Source of the DNA: Dactylorhiza incarnata
Lineage: Eukaryota > Streptophyta > Magnoliopsida > Asparagales > Orchidaceae
Direction: 5' to 3'
DNA: 64,000 nt
Assembly: GCA_033032865.1 (NCBI GenBank)
Contig: JAWHQI010000523.1
Location: forward strand, 806,001-870,000
A program made the position numbers and the translations under genes. Positions 1 through 11,597 of the stretch are shown here, piece after piece (within the stretch, counting starts at the first letter, position 1; the number at the start of each line of letters is the position of its first letter). The notes beneath the pieces were generated by a model that saw nothing but the letters and a program-made list of their open reading frames with translations, did not search any database and was not told where the DNA came from.

Positions 1-1501
1 TGAGTGGGTTGCACTGTTAATGCAAAATGTAGCTCCAAATGACACATAAACATCAAACAGCCATAACTTTTGATCAGGTTGTGTGATTTTTGCCCACAAC
101 ACCTCTTCGAAATGAGCCCTGAGCCCTACATTCAATGGAGAGCAAGTTTTACCCAATGTAGTTTATTTAGTGGTCGATATACATTGAGTTGAAGTGGTAA
201 TGTGGGATTTAGCTCCAACTTACACCTAAACTTCAAACAACTATAAATTTAGATCTGGATGTCCGGATTTTGCACAAAACACCTTTTTGGAAAGAGCTCA
301 AAGCCATACAACCTAAGGAGAATAGGATTTACTCGATCAAGTTTATTTAGTGGTCGACGTATGGTGGATTGCGGTAGAAATGAGGGAGTTTGCTCCAATT
401 GACATCTAAACTTCAAACATCCATAACTTTTGATCTGGTTGTTTGATTTTTGCCCACAACGCCTTTTCAGAATGAGGTCGGAGCCCTGCATCCATTGGAC
501 AACAAGTTTTACCCATTCCAGTTTGTTTGCGGTTGATATATAGTGGGTTGTAGGGAAAAATGAGAGATTTAGCTCCAAATGACACTCAAACATTAAACCG
601 CAACGACTTTTGATCCGGTTGCCTGATTTGACCACACAACACCTTTTCGAAATGAGCTCGTAGCACTACATTCATTGGAGCACAAGTTTTACCCATTCCA
701 GTTCATTTAGTTGTCAATATTTAGAGCGTTGCAGCGGTAATGCAAAATTTCGCTCCAAATGACACCAAACTTCTAACAGGCATAACTTTGGATTTGTATG
801 TTTGATTTTTGCCCACATCACCTTTTCGGAATATGCTCGGAAGCATACATCCAACGGAGCACAATTATAAACCCTTCCAGCTCATTTTAGTGGTCAATAT
901 ACAGGGGGTTGCAATGGTGACGAGGGCTCCTCTTGACACATAAACTGTAACATCCATTACTTTTGATCTGGTTGTCCGATTTTTCCGCACAACACCTTTT
1001 TGGACAGAGCTCGGAGCCCTGCATCCAATGGAGAGCAAATTTTACCCATCTAGTTTGTTTAGTGGTCAATATACAGCGGGTTTGTAATAATGTATTTAGC
1101 TCGAAAGGAGACCTAAGCTTTAAAGATCCATAATTTTTTATCCAGTTGTCCGATTTTCGCCCACAATACCTTTTCGTAATGAGATCGGAGCCCAAAATCC
1201 AATGGAGAACGAATTTAACCCATTCAAGGTCGTTTAGAGGTCGATATACAGTGGGTTGTCGTGGTAAAGCGAGATTTATTTCCAAATGATATATAAATTT
1301 CAAAATGAAAGAATTTTAGAGGCGGTTTGTAGTGAAAGTGAGAGATTTAGCTCCAAATGACACTCAAACTTTAAAAGAGCAATAACTTTTGATCTGCTTG
1401 TCTGATTTTACCCCATACAACACCATTTAGGAATGATATCGGAGCCCTACATTCATTGAAGCACAAGTTTTACCCATTACAGTTCATTTAGTTGTCTATA
1501 T
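1..1501. repeat. One higher-order repeat unit (type 1)
   Basis: Representative HOR: eight near-complete ~180-bp monomers plus a ~70-bp truncated monomer around 1303-1370 (marker: AATGAAAGAATTTTAGA followed by GTGAAAGTGAGAG). The truncated piece marks the same place in every HOR of the window, including those right of 35044, so the unit predates the retrotransposon insertions. Confidence 0.85.
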
Positions 1502-3002
1502 TGAGCGGGTTGCACTATTAATGCAAAATGTAGCTCCAAATGACACCTAAACATCAAACAGCCATAACTTTTGATCAGGTTGTGTGATTTTTGCCCACAA
1601 CACCTCTTTGAAATAAGCCTTGAGCCCTACATTCAATGGAGAGGAAGCTTTACCCAATGTAGTTCATTTAGTGGTCGATATACATTGAGTTGAAGTGGTA
1701 ATGTGGGATTTGGCTCCAACCTACACCTAAACGTCAAACAGCTATAACTTTAGATCCGGATGTCCGGATTTTGCACAAAACACCTTTTCGGAAAGAGCTC
1801 AGAGCCATACATCCTAAGGAGAATAGGATTTACTCGATCAAGTTCATTTAGTGGTCGATGTATAGTGGATTGCGGTAGAAATGAGCGAGTTTGCTTCAAT
1901 TGGCACATAAACTTCAAACATCCATAACTTTTGATCCGGTTATTTGATTTTTGCCCACAACGCCTTTTCAGAATGAGATAGGAGCCCTGCAACCATTGGA
2001 CAACAAGTTTTACCCATTCCAGTTCGTTTGCGGTTGATCTACAGTGGGTTGTAGGGAAAAATGAGAGATTTAACTCCAAATGACACTCAAACATTAAACC
2101 GCAACGACTTTTGATCCGGTTGCCTGATTTGATCACACAACACCTTTTCAAAATGAGCTCGTAGCACTACATTCATTGGAGCACAAGTTTTACCCATTCC
2201 AGTTCATTTAGTTGTCAATATTTAGAGCGTTGCAGCGGTAATGCGAAATTTCGCTCCAAATGACACCTAACATCTAACAGGCATAAGTTTTGATTTGTAT
2301 GTTTGATTTTTGCCCACATCACCTTTTCGGAATATGCTCGGAGGCATACATCCAATGGAGCACAATTATAAACCCTTCCAGCTCATTTTAGTGGTCAATA
2401 TACAGGGGGTTGCAATGGTGACGAGGGCTCTTCTTGACACATAAACTTTAACAGCCATAACTTTTGATCTGGTTGTCCGATTTTTGCGCACAACACCTTT
2501 TTGGAAAGAGCTCGGAGCCCTGCATCCAATGGAGAGCAAATTTTAACCATTAAGTTTGTTTAGTGGTCAATATACAGCGGGTTTGTAATAATGTATTTAG
2601 CTCGAAAGGAGACCTAAGCTTTAAAGATCCATAACTTTTTATCCGGTTGTCCGATTTTCGCCCACAATACCTTTTCGTAATGAGATCGGAGCCCAAAATA
2701 CAATGGAGAACGAATTTAACCCATTCAAGGTCGTTTAGAGGTCGATATACAACGGGTTGTAGTGGTAATACGAGATTTAGCTCCAAATGACACATAAATT
2801 TCAAAATGAAAGAATTTTAGATGCTGTTTGTAGTGAAAGTGAGAGATTTAGCTCCAAATGACACTCAAACTTTAAAAGAGCAATAACTTTTGATCCGGTT
2901 GTCTGATTTTACCCCATACAACACCATTTAGGAATGATATCGGAGCCCTACATTCTTTGAAGCACAAGTTTTACCCATTACAGTTCATTTAGTTGTCTAT
3001 AT
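1..3002. repeat. 3002-bp satellite dimer, copy 1
   Basis: Type 1 HOR followed by type 2 HOR (junction near 1502, GAGCGGG instead of GAGTGGG). Copy 1 matches copy 2 with only a few single-base differences seen by eye, for example in the stretch near 330 and at the site matching 4324. Confidence 0.85.
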
Positions 3003-6000
3003 TGAGTGGGTTGCACTGTTAATGCAAAATGTAGCTCCAAATGACACATAAACATCAAACAGCCATAACTTTTGATCAGGTTGTGTGATTTTTGCCCACA
3101 ACACCTCTTCGAAATGAGCCCTGAGCCCTACATTCAATGGAGAGCAAGTTTTACCCAATGTAGTTTATTTAGTGGTCGATATACATTGAGTTGAAGTGGT
3201 AATGTGGGATTTAGCTCCAACTTACACCTAAACTTCAAACAACTATAAATTTAGATCTGGATGTCCGGATTTTGCACAAAACACCTTTTTGGAAAGAGCT
3301 CAAAGCCATACAACCTAAGGAGAATAGGATTTACTCGATCAAGTTCATTTAGTGGTCGACGTATGGTGGATTGCGGTAGAAATGAGGGAGTTTGCTCCAA
3401 TTGACATCTAAACTTCAAACATCCATAACTTTTGATCTGGTTGTTTGATTTTTGCCCACAACGCCTTTTCAGAATGAGGTCGGAGCCCTGCATCCATTGG
3501 ACAACAAGTTTTACCCATTCCAGTTTGTTTGCGGTTGATATATAGTGGGTTGTAGGGAAAAATGAGAGATTTAGCTCCAAATGACACTCAAACATTAAAC
3601 CGCAACGACTTTTGATCCGGTTGCCTGATTTGACCACACAACACCTTTTCGAAATGAGCTCGTAGCACTACATTCATTGGAGCACAAGTTTTACCCATTC
3701 CAGTTCATTTAGTTGTCAATATTTAGAGCGTTGCAGCGGTAATGCAAAATTTCGCTCCAAATGACACCAAACTTCTAACAGGCATAACTTTGGATTTGTA
3801 TGTTTGATTTTTGCCCACATCACCTTTTCGGAATATGCTCGGAAGCATACATCCAACGGAGCACAATTATAAACCCTTCCAGCTCATTTTAGTGGTCAAT
3901 ATACAGGGGGTTGCAATGGTGACGAGGGCTCCTCTTGACACATAAACTGTAACATCCATTACTTTTGATCTGGTTGTCCGATTTTTCCGCACAACACCTT
4001 TTTGGACAGAGCTCGGAGCCCTGCATCCAATGGAGAGCAAATTTTACCCATCTAGTTTGTTTAGTGGTCAATATACAGCGGGTTTGTAATAATGTATTTA
4101 GCTCGAAAGGAGACCTAAGCTTTAAAGATCCATAATTTTTTATCCAGTTGTCCGATTTTCGCCCACAATACCTTTTCGTAATGAGATCGGAGCCCAAAAT
4201 CCAATGGAGAACGAATTTAACCCATTCAAGGTCGTTTAGAGGTCGATATACAGTGGGTTGTCGTGGTAAAGCGAGATTTATTTCCAAATGATATATAAAT
4301 TTCAAAATGAAAGAATTTTAGAGGTGGTTTGTAGTGAAAGTGAGAGATTTAGCTCCAAATGACACTCAAACTTTAAAAGAGCAATAACTTTTGATCTGCT
4401 TGTCTGATTTTACCCCATACAACACCATTTAGGAATGATATCGGAGCCCTACATTCATTGAAGCACAAGTTTTACCCATTACAGTTCATTTAGTTGTCTA
4501 TATTGAGCGGGTTGCACTATTAATGCAAAATGTAGCTCCAAATGACACCTAAACATCAAACAGCCATAACTTTTGATCAGGTTGTGTGATTTTTGCCCAC
4601 AACACCTCTTTGAAATAAGCCTTGAGCCCTACATTCAATGGAGAGGAAGCTTTACCCAATGTAGTTCATTTAGTGGTCGATATACATTGAGTTGAAGTGG
4701 TAATGTGGGATTTGGCTCCAACCTACACCTAAACGTCAAACAGCTATAACTTTAGATCCGGATGTCCGGATTTTGCACAAAACACCTTTTCGGAAAGAGC
4801 TCAGAGCCATACATCCTAAGGAGAATAGGATTTACTCGATCAAGTTCATTTAGTGGTCGATGTATAGTGGATTGCGGTAGAAATGAGCGAGTTTGCTTCA
4901 ATTGGCACATAAACTTCAAACATCCATAACTTTTGATCCGGTTATTTGATTTTTGCCCACAACGCCTTTTCAGAATGAGATAGGAGCCCTGCAACCATTG
5001 GACAACAAGTTTTACCCATTCCAGTTCGTTTGCGGTTGATCTACAGTGGGTTGTAGGGAAAAATGAGAGATTTAACTCCAAATGACACTCAAACATTAAA
5101 CCGCAACGACTTTTGATCCGGTTGCCTGATTTGATCACACAACACCTTTTCAAAATGAGCTCGTAGCACTACATTCATTGGAGCACAAGTTTTACCCATT
5201 CCAGTTCATTTAGTTGTCAATATTTAGAGCGTTGCAGCGGTAATGCGAAATTTCGCTCCAAATGACACCTAACATCTAACAGGCATAAGTTTTGATTTGT
5301 ATGTTTGATTTTTGCCCACATCACCTTTTCGGAATATGCTCGGAGGCATACATCCAATGGAGCACAATTATAAACCCTTCCAGCTCATTTTAGTGGTCAA
5401 TATACAGGGGGTTGCAATGGTGACGAGGGCTCTTCTTGACACATAAACTTTAACAGCCATAACTTTTGATCTGGTTGTCCGATTTTTGCGCACAACACCT
5501 TTTTGGAAAGAGCTCGGAGCCCTGCATCCAATGGAGAGCAAATTTTAACCATTAAGTTTGTTTAGTGGTCAATATACAGCGGGTTTGTAATAATGTATTT
5601 AGCTCGAAAGGAGACCTAAGCTTTAAAGATCCATAACTTTTTATCCGGTTGTCCGATTTTCGCCCACAATACCTTTTCGTAATGAGATCGGAGCCCAAAA
5701 TACAATGGAGAACGAATTTAACCCATTCAAGGTCGTTTAGAGGTCGATATACAACGGGTTGTAGTGGTAATACGAGATTTAGCTCCAAATGACACATAAA
5801 TTTCAAAATGAAAGAATTTTAGATGCTGTTTGTAGTGAAAGTGAGAGATTTAGCTCCAAATGACACTCAAACTTTAAAAGAGCAATAACTTTTGATCCGG
5901 TTGTCTGATTTTACCCCATACAACACCATTTAGGAATGATATCGGAGCCCTACATTCTTTGAAGCACAAGTTTTACCCATTACAGTTCATTTAGTTGTCT

Positions 6001-6004
6001 ATAT
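3003..6004. repeat. 3002-bp satellite dimer, copy 2
   Basis: Starts with the same TGAGTGGGTTGCACTG phrase as position 1, offset exactly 3002 bp. Near-identity to copy 1 indicates recent duplication or conversion. Confidence 0.85.
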
Positions 6005-7984
6005 TGAGTGGGTTGCACTGTTAATGCAAAATGTAGCTCCAAATGACACATAAACATCAAACAGCCATAACTTTTGATCAGGTTGTGTGATTTTTGCCCA
6101 CAACACCTCTTCGAAATGAGCCCTGAGCCCTACATTCAATGGAGAGCAAGTTTTACCCAATGTAGTTTATTTAGTGGTCGATATACATTGAGTTGAAGTG
6201 GTAATGTGGGATTTAGCTCCAACTTACACCTAAACTTCAAACAACTATAAATTTAGATCTGGATGTCCGGATTTTGCACAAAACACCTTTTTGGAAAGAG
6301 CTCAAAGCCATACAACCTAAGGAGAATAGGATTTACTCGATCAAGTTCATTTAGTGGTCGACGTATGGTGGATTGCGGTAGAAATGAGGGAGTTTGCTCC
6401 AATTGACATCTAAACTTCAAACATCCATAACTTTTGATCTGGTTGTTTGATTTTTGCCCACAACGCCTTTTCAGAATGAGGTCGGAGCCCTGCATCCATT
6501 GGACAACAAGTTTTACCCATTCCAGTTTGTTTGCGGTTGATATATAGTGGGTTGTAGGGAAAAATGAGAGATTTAGCTCCAAATGACACTCAAACATTAA
6601 ACCGCAACGACTTTTGATCCGGTTGCCTGATTTGACCACACAACACCTTTTCGAAATGAGCTCGTAGCACTACATTCATTGGAGCACAAGTTTTACCCAT
6701 TCCAGTTCATTTAGTTGTCAATATTTAGAGCGTTGCAGCGGTAATGCAAAATTTCGCTCCAAATGACACCAAACTTCTAACAGGCATAACTTTGGATTTG
6801 TATGTTTGATTTTGCCCACATCACCTTTTCGGAATATGCTCGGAAGCATACATCCAACGGAGCACAATTATAAACCCTTCCAGCTCATTTTAGTGGTCAA
6901 TATACAGGGGGTTGCAATGGTGACGAGGGCTCCTCTTGACACATAAACTGTAACATCCATTACTTTTGATCTGGTTGTCCGATTTTTCCGCACAACACCT
7001 TTTGGACAGAGCTCGGAGCCCTGCATCCAATGGAGAGCAAATTTTACCCATCTAGTTTGTTTAGTGGTCAATATACAGCGGGTTTGTAATAATGTATTTA
7101 GCTCGAAAGGAGACCTAAGCTTTAAAGATCCATAATTTTTTATCCAGTTGTCCGATTTTCGCCCACAATACCTTTTCGTAATGAGATCGGAGCCCAAAAT
7201 CCAATGGAGAACGAATTTAACCCATTCAAGGTCGTTTAGAGGTCGATATACAGTGGGTTGTCGTGGTAAAGCGAGATTTATTTCCAAATGATATATAAAT
7301 TTCAAAATGAAAGAATTTTAGAGGCGGTTTGTAGTGAAAGTGAGAGATTTAGCTCCAAATGACACTCAAACTTTAAAAGAGCAATAACTTTTGATCTGCT
7401 TGTCTGATTTTACCCCATACAACACCATTTAGGAATGATATCGGAGCCCTACATTCATTGAAGCACAAGTTTTACCCATTACAGTTCATTTAGTTGTCTA
7501 TATTGAGCGGGTTGCACTGTTAATGCAAAATGTAGCTCCAAATGACACCTAAACATCAAACAGCCATAACTTTTGATCAGGTTGTGTGATTTTTGCCCAC
7601 AACACCTCTTTGAAATAAGCCTTGAGCCCTACATTCAATGGAGAGGAAGCTTTACCCAATGTAGTTCATTTAGTGGTCGATATACATTGAGTTGAAGTGG
7701 TAATGTGGGATTTGGCTCCAACCTACACCTAAACGTCAAACAGCTATAACTTTAGATCCGGATGTCCGGATTTTGCACAAAACACCTTTTCGGAAAGAGC
7801 TCAGAGCCATACATCCTAAGGAGAATAGGATTTACTCGATCAAGTTCATTTAGTGGTCGACGTATAGTGGATTGTGGTAGAAATGTGGGAGTTTGCTCCA
7901 ATTGGCACCTAAACTTCAAACATCCATAACTTTTGATCCGGTTGTTTGATTTTTGCCCACAACGCCTTTTCAGAATGAGATCGG
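6005..7984. repeat. 3002-bp satellite dimer, copy 3 (interrupted by element A)
   Basis: Third copy, offset 6004 bp from the first. It has two one-base deletions (near 6810 and 7000) relative to copies 1 and 2. From about 7860 it switches to variants typical of the right-hand array (for example GAAATGTGGGAG). It is cut at 7984 by element A and resumes at 35044. Confidence 0.8.
7980..7984. repeat. Target-site duplication of element A, left (ATCGG)
   Basis: ATCGG directly precedes the 5' LTR and is repeated directly after the 3' LTR at 35044-35048. A 5-bp duplication is normal for Ty3/gypsy integration. The site lies in an ordinary satellite monomer. Confidence 0.93.
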
Positions 7985-8160
7985 TGTTTACCCGGAAAAC
8001 CGCTTCTCGGGTTGGATCATTCTCGGACCGGGCGAACTGCTAGGTCAGGTTGCTGGGTTCCAGGACCGGTGGCTCTCAGTTCAGGGTAAACCAGGCCAGG
8101 TGGTCTAATGTCATTTCGGACCGCCCCCAAGATCGAAGATTGTCAAGAGCCAACGCAAGG

Positions 8161-8366
8161 ATTCAATCCGCGGTCTCAAGTAGGAGACCGCCCGGGTTGT
8201 GCCATAGAGACTCCAGGTTCAAGCCCGGAGAATAAGCCGCGGTCTCAGATCGGAGACCACCCGGGTTGCATCGTGAAGATCAGCCAAAGTCACGTCAAGA
8301 AGGCAGACCGCGGTCTCAAGCAGGAAGCCGCTCGTTCTGCATCATTGACTTGGTCACGACATCTTC
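8161..8366 (+). repeat. Three ~70-bp U3 repeats with GGTCTC/GAGACC hairpins
   Basis: Each unit begins near CCGCGGTCTCA (about 8167, 8238, 8305). Units 1 and 2 carry GGTCTC, six bases, GAGACC; in unit 1 the stem extends to GCGGTCTC/GAGACCGC. Position upstream of the TATA box suggests enhancer repeats. B has two such units, and the 3' LTR of C has three diverged ones. Confidence 0.7.
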
Positions 8367-8402
8367 AGCCTCAGGTCAGATGGGTCGGAAAGGCAAGCCG
8401 CC

Positions 8403-8416
8403 AAGTCGCGCGGCTT
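8403..8416. promoter_or_regulatory. 14-bp near-palindrome in 5' LTR of A
   Basis: AAGTCG-CG-CGGCTT: one unpaired position relative to the perfect AAGCCG-CG-CGGCTT at the same place in A's 3' LTR (34621-34634) and B's LTRs (11474-11487, 24227-24240). A C-to-T change explains the mismatch. Function unknown. Confidence 0.6.
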
Positions 8417-8518
8417 CTTTCTTTTCTTCTTTGTGCATCCCGTCACCGCCTGCCCGTTTCTCTTGTACCCGGGCAGGTGGTTATTCTATCCCTGCCCATT
8501 CGGGCAAGCCCCCAAGCC

Positions 8519-8526
8519 TATAAATA
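8519..8526 (+). promoter_or_regulatory. TATA box of 5' LTR (element A)
   Basis: TATAAATA in the context GCCTATAAATAGGGGG, the standard plant TATA consensus. It is kept in all LTRs of the window (11590, 24343, 34737, 47333, 62991). Transcription should start about 30 bp downstream, near 8550. Confidence 0.85.
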
Positions 8527-8686
8527 GGGGGCGACACTATTCACAAGACACGCACACTCGAATCCAGGAGCTCGCTTGTTTGAGCTGCGGTCTCAAGTTT
8601 CCCGTCTTGCGAGCTGTCTGACCGGCCGGCTTCTTCTTTTCCTGCACCTGTAACCGCTGTGACCGCTTCATTTTAATCAAAGGAAA

Positions 8687-8750
8687 GCCCGTCATAGGAG
8701 TGGCATTCGCCGTGACGGGCGAAGTCTGGCCTCGACCGCTACTAGCGGTC
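8687..8750 (+). promoter_or_regulatory. Two conserved stem-loops in the transcribed part of the LTR
   Basis: Stem 1 (8687-8720): GCCCGTCA pairs with TGACGGGC around an 18-base loop containing GGAGTGGCATT. Stem 2 (8734-8750): GACCGCT-ACT-AGCGGTC. The block is retained in B, C and the otherwise very different LTR of D, so it is probably under constraint at the RNA level. The role (packaging, dimerisation or translation) is not shown. Confidence 0.65.
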
Positions 8751-8826
8751 TGAATTCTCTAACCAAATAGTAACCGATAATCCGCAACCTTCGATTTCCT
8801 TCGGAGGCGCACTTTTGAATCGAACA

Positions 8827-8877
8827 GAAACACGCGAGCTTCAGATCGCGGACTGTCAGTGAAATCTTTGGTTCAGA
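8827..8877 (+). other. Leader / presumed primer-binding region of element A
   Basis: Begins GAAACACGCG right after the LTR. The first ~25 bases are nearly identical after the LTRs of A (8827), B (11898) and D (47930). No standard TGG-initiated tRNA complement is visible, so the priming tRNA cannot be named. The first ATG after it, at 8878, starts gag. Confidence 0.5.
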
Positions 8878-10391
8878 ATGTCAGACCACCAGTTCCCTCC
8901 AAGAGACCACTCCGACCACAGCGATGATTCTTTATGGGATGCTCTGGAGCAAACAAAGAGAGAAGCCGACCAGGCCCAGAAAGCAACCGATCAGCGTCTG
9001 GACGCGATCAGTCAAGCTTTAACTCTGTTAACCGAGCGTCTAGCCCCCCAACAGGCCGCGGTTAACCCGGCAGTAACTCCTGTTCTACCTCCTCCACCTC
9101 CATTCCCACTACCACAAGTCGCTCGTTCCCAGCCACTACCGGAAGGTTCTGCGGCTCGGCAGAACTTCTACCAGGAAGCCGCGCACTGGATGCCGGCTCG
9201 AGTTCTCGACTTCCAAGGGGCGGCTTCTCAGGCTGCCCACCTTTCCTATCCGCCCGAGGCCGCTGCTTATCACTCCTACTCGGCTGGAGTCCCTGTCCGC
9301 TCCTATCAGGCGGCTGACGCAAATGACCGCAGCTGAGATAGCTCGCCACTCTGCTTTCCCTCTGTACGAAGATACCGAGGAAAGTTCTCCCTTCACGAAC
9401 GAGATCCGAGGAGAGCCAGCCCCAAATAACTTCCGAGAACCACGTATGTCGACATATAATGGGGAATCCGATCCGGCGATTCACCTCCAAGCATTCGAAT
9501 CGGCCGTTGCTCTGAGGACCATCACCGACGCAACCAAGTATAAGCTTCTGGTAACGTCCTTTGATGGGAAAGCCAGAGAATGGTTTTACGGATTGCACCC
9601 TCGATCCATTGGATGTTTTGCGGAATTGCGTAGAGAATTCCTGCTCCGATTCTCTACCTAAAAAAAGGAAGAATGGTTCGGCAGCCCTATTTGAAATACG
9701 ACAGCAAGAAAATGAAACGTGGGCCCGCTTCGTCGACCGATTCCAAAGAGAGATAATGGAGGTGCAAAACGTTGATCCAGAATTATACAGGGTCGCTTTA
9801 ATGCATGGCCTTAGGGAGGGGCCGTTGAAATTTGAAGCTCAGATCAGGGAACCAAAGACCTATCAAGAGATGATTAGTCTGGCTAATAAGTTTATCAGAG
9901 GGGAAAAGACTAATCCTGGTTAGGTTGCCAAGTTCCTCAGCGACAATGATCAGTTTAATTCCGCATCAACCCATCAGCCATGTTACAATCATCCATCTCG
10001 GCCTGACTTTGAACCTCGTGCTCAGAGGGGAATAAATCTTAAGCCTAAGCAACCATTTCTTGGCCATCAACGGTTTCAGGATCAGAAATCGCCGTTGGCC
10101 ATCGCACCCACTCAACCCATGGGGGTTCCGCAAATAATGCCCGTATATCTTCCGCAATATATCGCACAGCCATCCCCAACTATTCCGTCCATCCGATATG
10201 ATGAATCACAGGAGTCATTCACCCCTCTTAACGTCAGCATGAACGAGGTTGTTCAGATTCTTCAAAAGAGGCCTGACTTTAAGAGGCCCCCTCCTTAGAA
10301 ATCGGAAGTTCGCAATCGGAACCCAAACCTCTATTTTGAATATCACAAAGAGGAGGGGCATCAGACTGAGGATTGCCGGGCCCTCCGGTGG
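8878..10391 (+). pseudogene. gag: Element A gag, decayed
   Basis: Capsid/nucleocapsid precursor. The ATG at 8878 opens MSDHQFPPRD, the same start as in B, followed by a short coiled coil and a proline-rich stretch. The conserved capsid part (around FREPR, SDPAIHLQAFESA, FYGLHPRSI, ELRREFLLRFST) lies at about 9435-9660 in another frame, and the part from ETWARFVDRF on lies in a third. Lesions: frameshifts near 9315 and 9655 and TAG codons at 9921 and 10296. The C-terminal knuckle C-x2-H-x4-H-x4-C is altered in A (its first Cys codon, near 10336, reads as Phe/Glu context), whereas B and C keep it. Non-functional relic. Confidence 0.85.
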
Positions 10392-11118
10392 TTGATAGAA
10401 AAACTCCTGAAAGAAGGGAAGCTCCGAGGGTTGATCCGGCAAGAAACCCCGGTTGAACCACGAACCGAGAAGAAGAAGGAAGCGGTCGAAGTGACCTGGG
10501 AGTGTGCTGACGTAGAAGAGGCAGGTTGTTATGGGGATATACATCCTGCAACCGAATGTATAGAAGTGAATGACGTTGGCCCCCTTGGCAACGTCTATTG
10601 TATCCATGGTGGAGCAGGGCCAGAATCCTCTCGGAAATCCAGCATCGGGAGAGTCTCCAAGATGGAAGTGGCAGCCGCCTCCACTTCTGCTCCAGAAAGG
10701 TCGGTCGTTACTTTCGACCAAGAAGATCTTCCCCCAAATGCAAACCCTTTCGATGATGCAGTAGTGATAAAGGCAGTCATCGAGAACTACACCGTACATA
10801 AAATTCTGATTGATATCAGTAGCTCGGTTAATCTCATTTTCCTCCAAACATTTGAAGCCCTTAAGACTGGAAAGTCTCTGCTCTCCACGGAAGGGCCCCT
10901 CTACGTCTTCTCGGGAGAAAAGAAAGAAGTGGAGGGGTGCGTGAAGCTTTTGGTGTCTCTGGGGGGCATAACAAAGCTGATAAACTTCGTAGTGGCGGAA
11001 GCCTCGAGCAGCTACTGTGCAATCTTCGGAAGGCCAATCCTGAATGCTTACAAGGCAATAGTGTCCACTTTCCACTTGGCTTTAAAGTTCGCTGCCGAGG
11101 GACGTCAATATCGGATCC
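10392..11118 (+). pseudogene. Element A protease region, interrupted by element B
   Basis: Open frame continuing gag-pol in frame 3. It contains the conserved linker with WECADVEEAGCYGDIHP and then the retropepsin domain (about 10740-11100). The catalytic D-T-G seen in B (13911) and C (52420) is D-I-S here (10812-10820), so the enzyme would be inactive. The flap-like IFGRPIL motif follows. The frame runs into element B's LTR at 11124; its continuation is at 24656. Confidence 0.85.
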
Positions 11119-11123
11119 GAAGC
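11119..11123. repeat. Target-site duplication of element B, left (GAAGC)
   Basis: GAAGC before the 5' LTR of B, repeated at 24651-24655 after its 3' LTR. Joining the flanks restores the A sequence as seen in C around 52725-52745. Confidence 0.93.
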
Positions 11124-11473
11124 TGTTTACCTGGAAGACCGCTTTCAATAGGTTTACTCGCAGACCGTGCGGTCGGCGATCCAAGTCGCCCGGCTCAGGC
11201 TGTACAGGTTCCATCAGCTCCGGCTAGTACAGGCTGGGCGGTCTGACATAATTCAGACCGCTTCCAAGTACTAAAGATAATCCAAGCCCAAGTCTAACAG
11301 GGCAAGTCGCGGTCTCAAGTCGGAGATCGTGCGGTTTGTGCCATGGGGATAAGCCAAGGTTCGAGGTCAAAGAACAAGCCGCGGTCTCAAGACAGAGACC
11401 GCTCGGATAGCATCGTCGCCTTGACCGCATCATCTTCAGCTTCTGGTCAGACAGGTCGGAAGGGCAAGCCGCC

Positions 11474-11487
11474 AAGCCGCGCGGCTT
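11474..11487. promoter_or_regulatory. 14-bp perfect palindrome in LTR of B
   Basis: AAGCCG-CG-CGGCTT, about 100 bp upstream of the TATA box. The same place in C's LTR has AGGTCG-CG-CGACCT, also perfect. Confidence 0.65.
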
Positions 11488-11589
11488 CTTTCTTTCCTTC
11501 CTTGTGTATCCCGTCACCGCCTGCCCGTTTCTCCTATACCCGGGCAGGCGGTTATTTTATCCCTGCCCGTTCGGGCAGGCCCCCAAGCC

Positions 11590-11597
11590 TATAAATA
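11590..11597 (+). promoter_or_regulatory. TATA box of 5' LTR (element B)
   Basis: TATAAATA in the same context as in A. Confidence 0.85.

Larger units (their letters stand above)
1..7984. repeat. Satellite array, left block (180-bp monomers, 1501/3002-bp HOR)
   Basis: Tandem satellite without coding content. A phrase close to CCATAACTTTTGATC recurs at about 61, 241, 421, 600, 781, 953, 1129, 1379 and 1562, giving monomers of about 172-183 bp and one long 250-bp step that holds an extra ~70-bp partial monomer. The pattern then restarts, so the higher-order unit is about 1501 bp. Alternate 1501-bp units differ, whereas units 3002 bp apart are almost identical. AT-rich, unlike the GC-rich LTRs next to it. 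The open frames on the minus strand recur with the repeat period and are not genes. Confidence 0.95.
7985..8826 (+). repeat. 5' LTR of element A
   Basis: 842 bp, TG...CA ends, pairs with 34204-35043. U3 has three ~70-bp direct repeats (8161-8366), a TATA box at 8519-8526 and, downstream of it in the transcribed part, two conserved stem-loops at 8687-8750. GC-rich in contrast to the satellite. Confidence 0.95.

Noticed and set aside
249..7305. Minus-strand open frames of 84-145 codons repeated through the satellite (also 34909-46300, 48736-50458, 63477-63863)
   Set aside because: They recur with the 1501/3002-bp repeat period, are similar to each other only because the DNA is, and lack any start context or domain. 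Satellite by-products.
8050..8621. Short plus-strand frames in the LTRs (also 11343-11594, 24096-24347, 34415-34839, 62433-63093)
   Set aside because: They lie across U3, TATA box and R, differ between LTRs by frameshifts, and have no known product.
10215..11075. Long minus-strand frame opposite gag/protease of A (286 codons), and similar ones at 51910-52407 and 9062-9598
   Set aside because: Shadow frames of the plus-strand coding region; no conservation independent of the sense protein and no start or splice signals.
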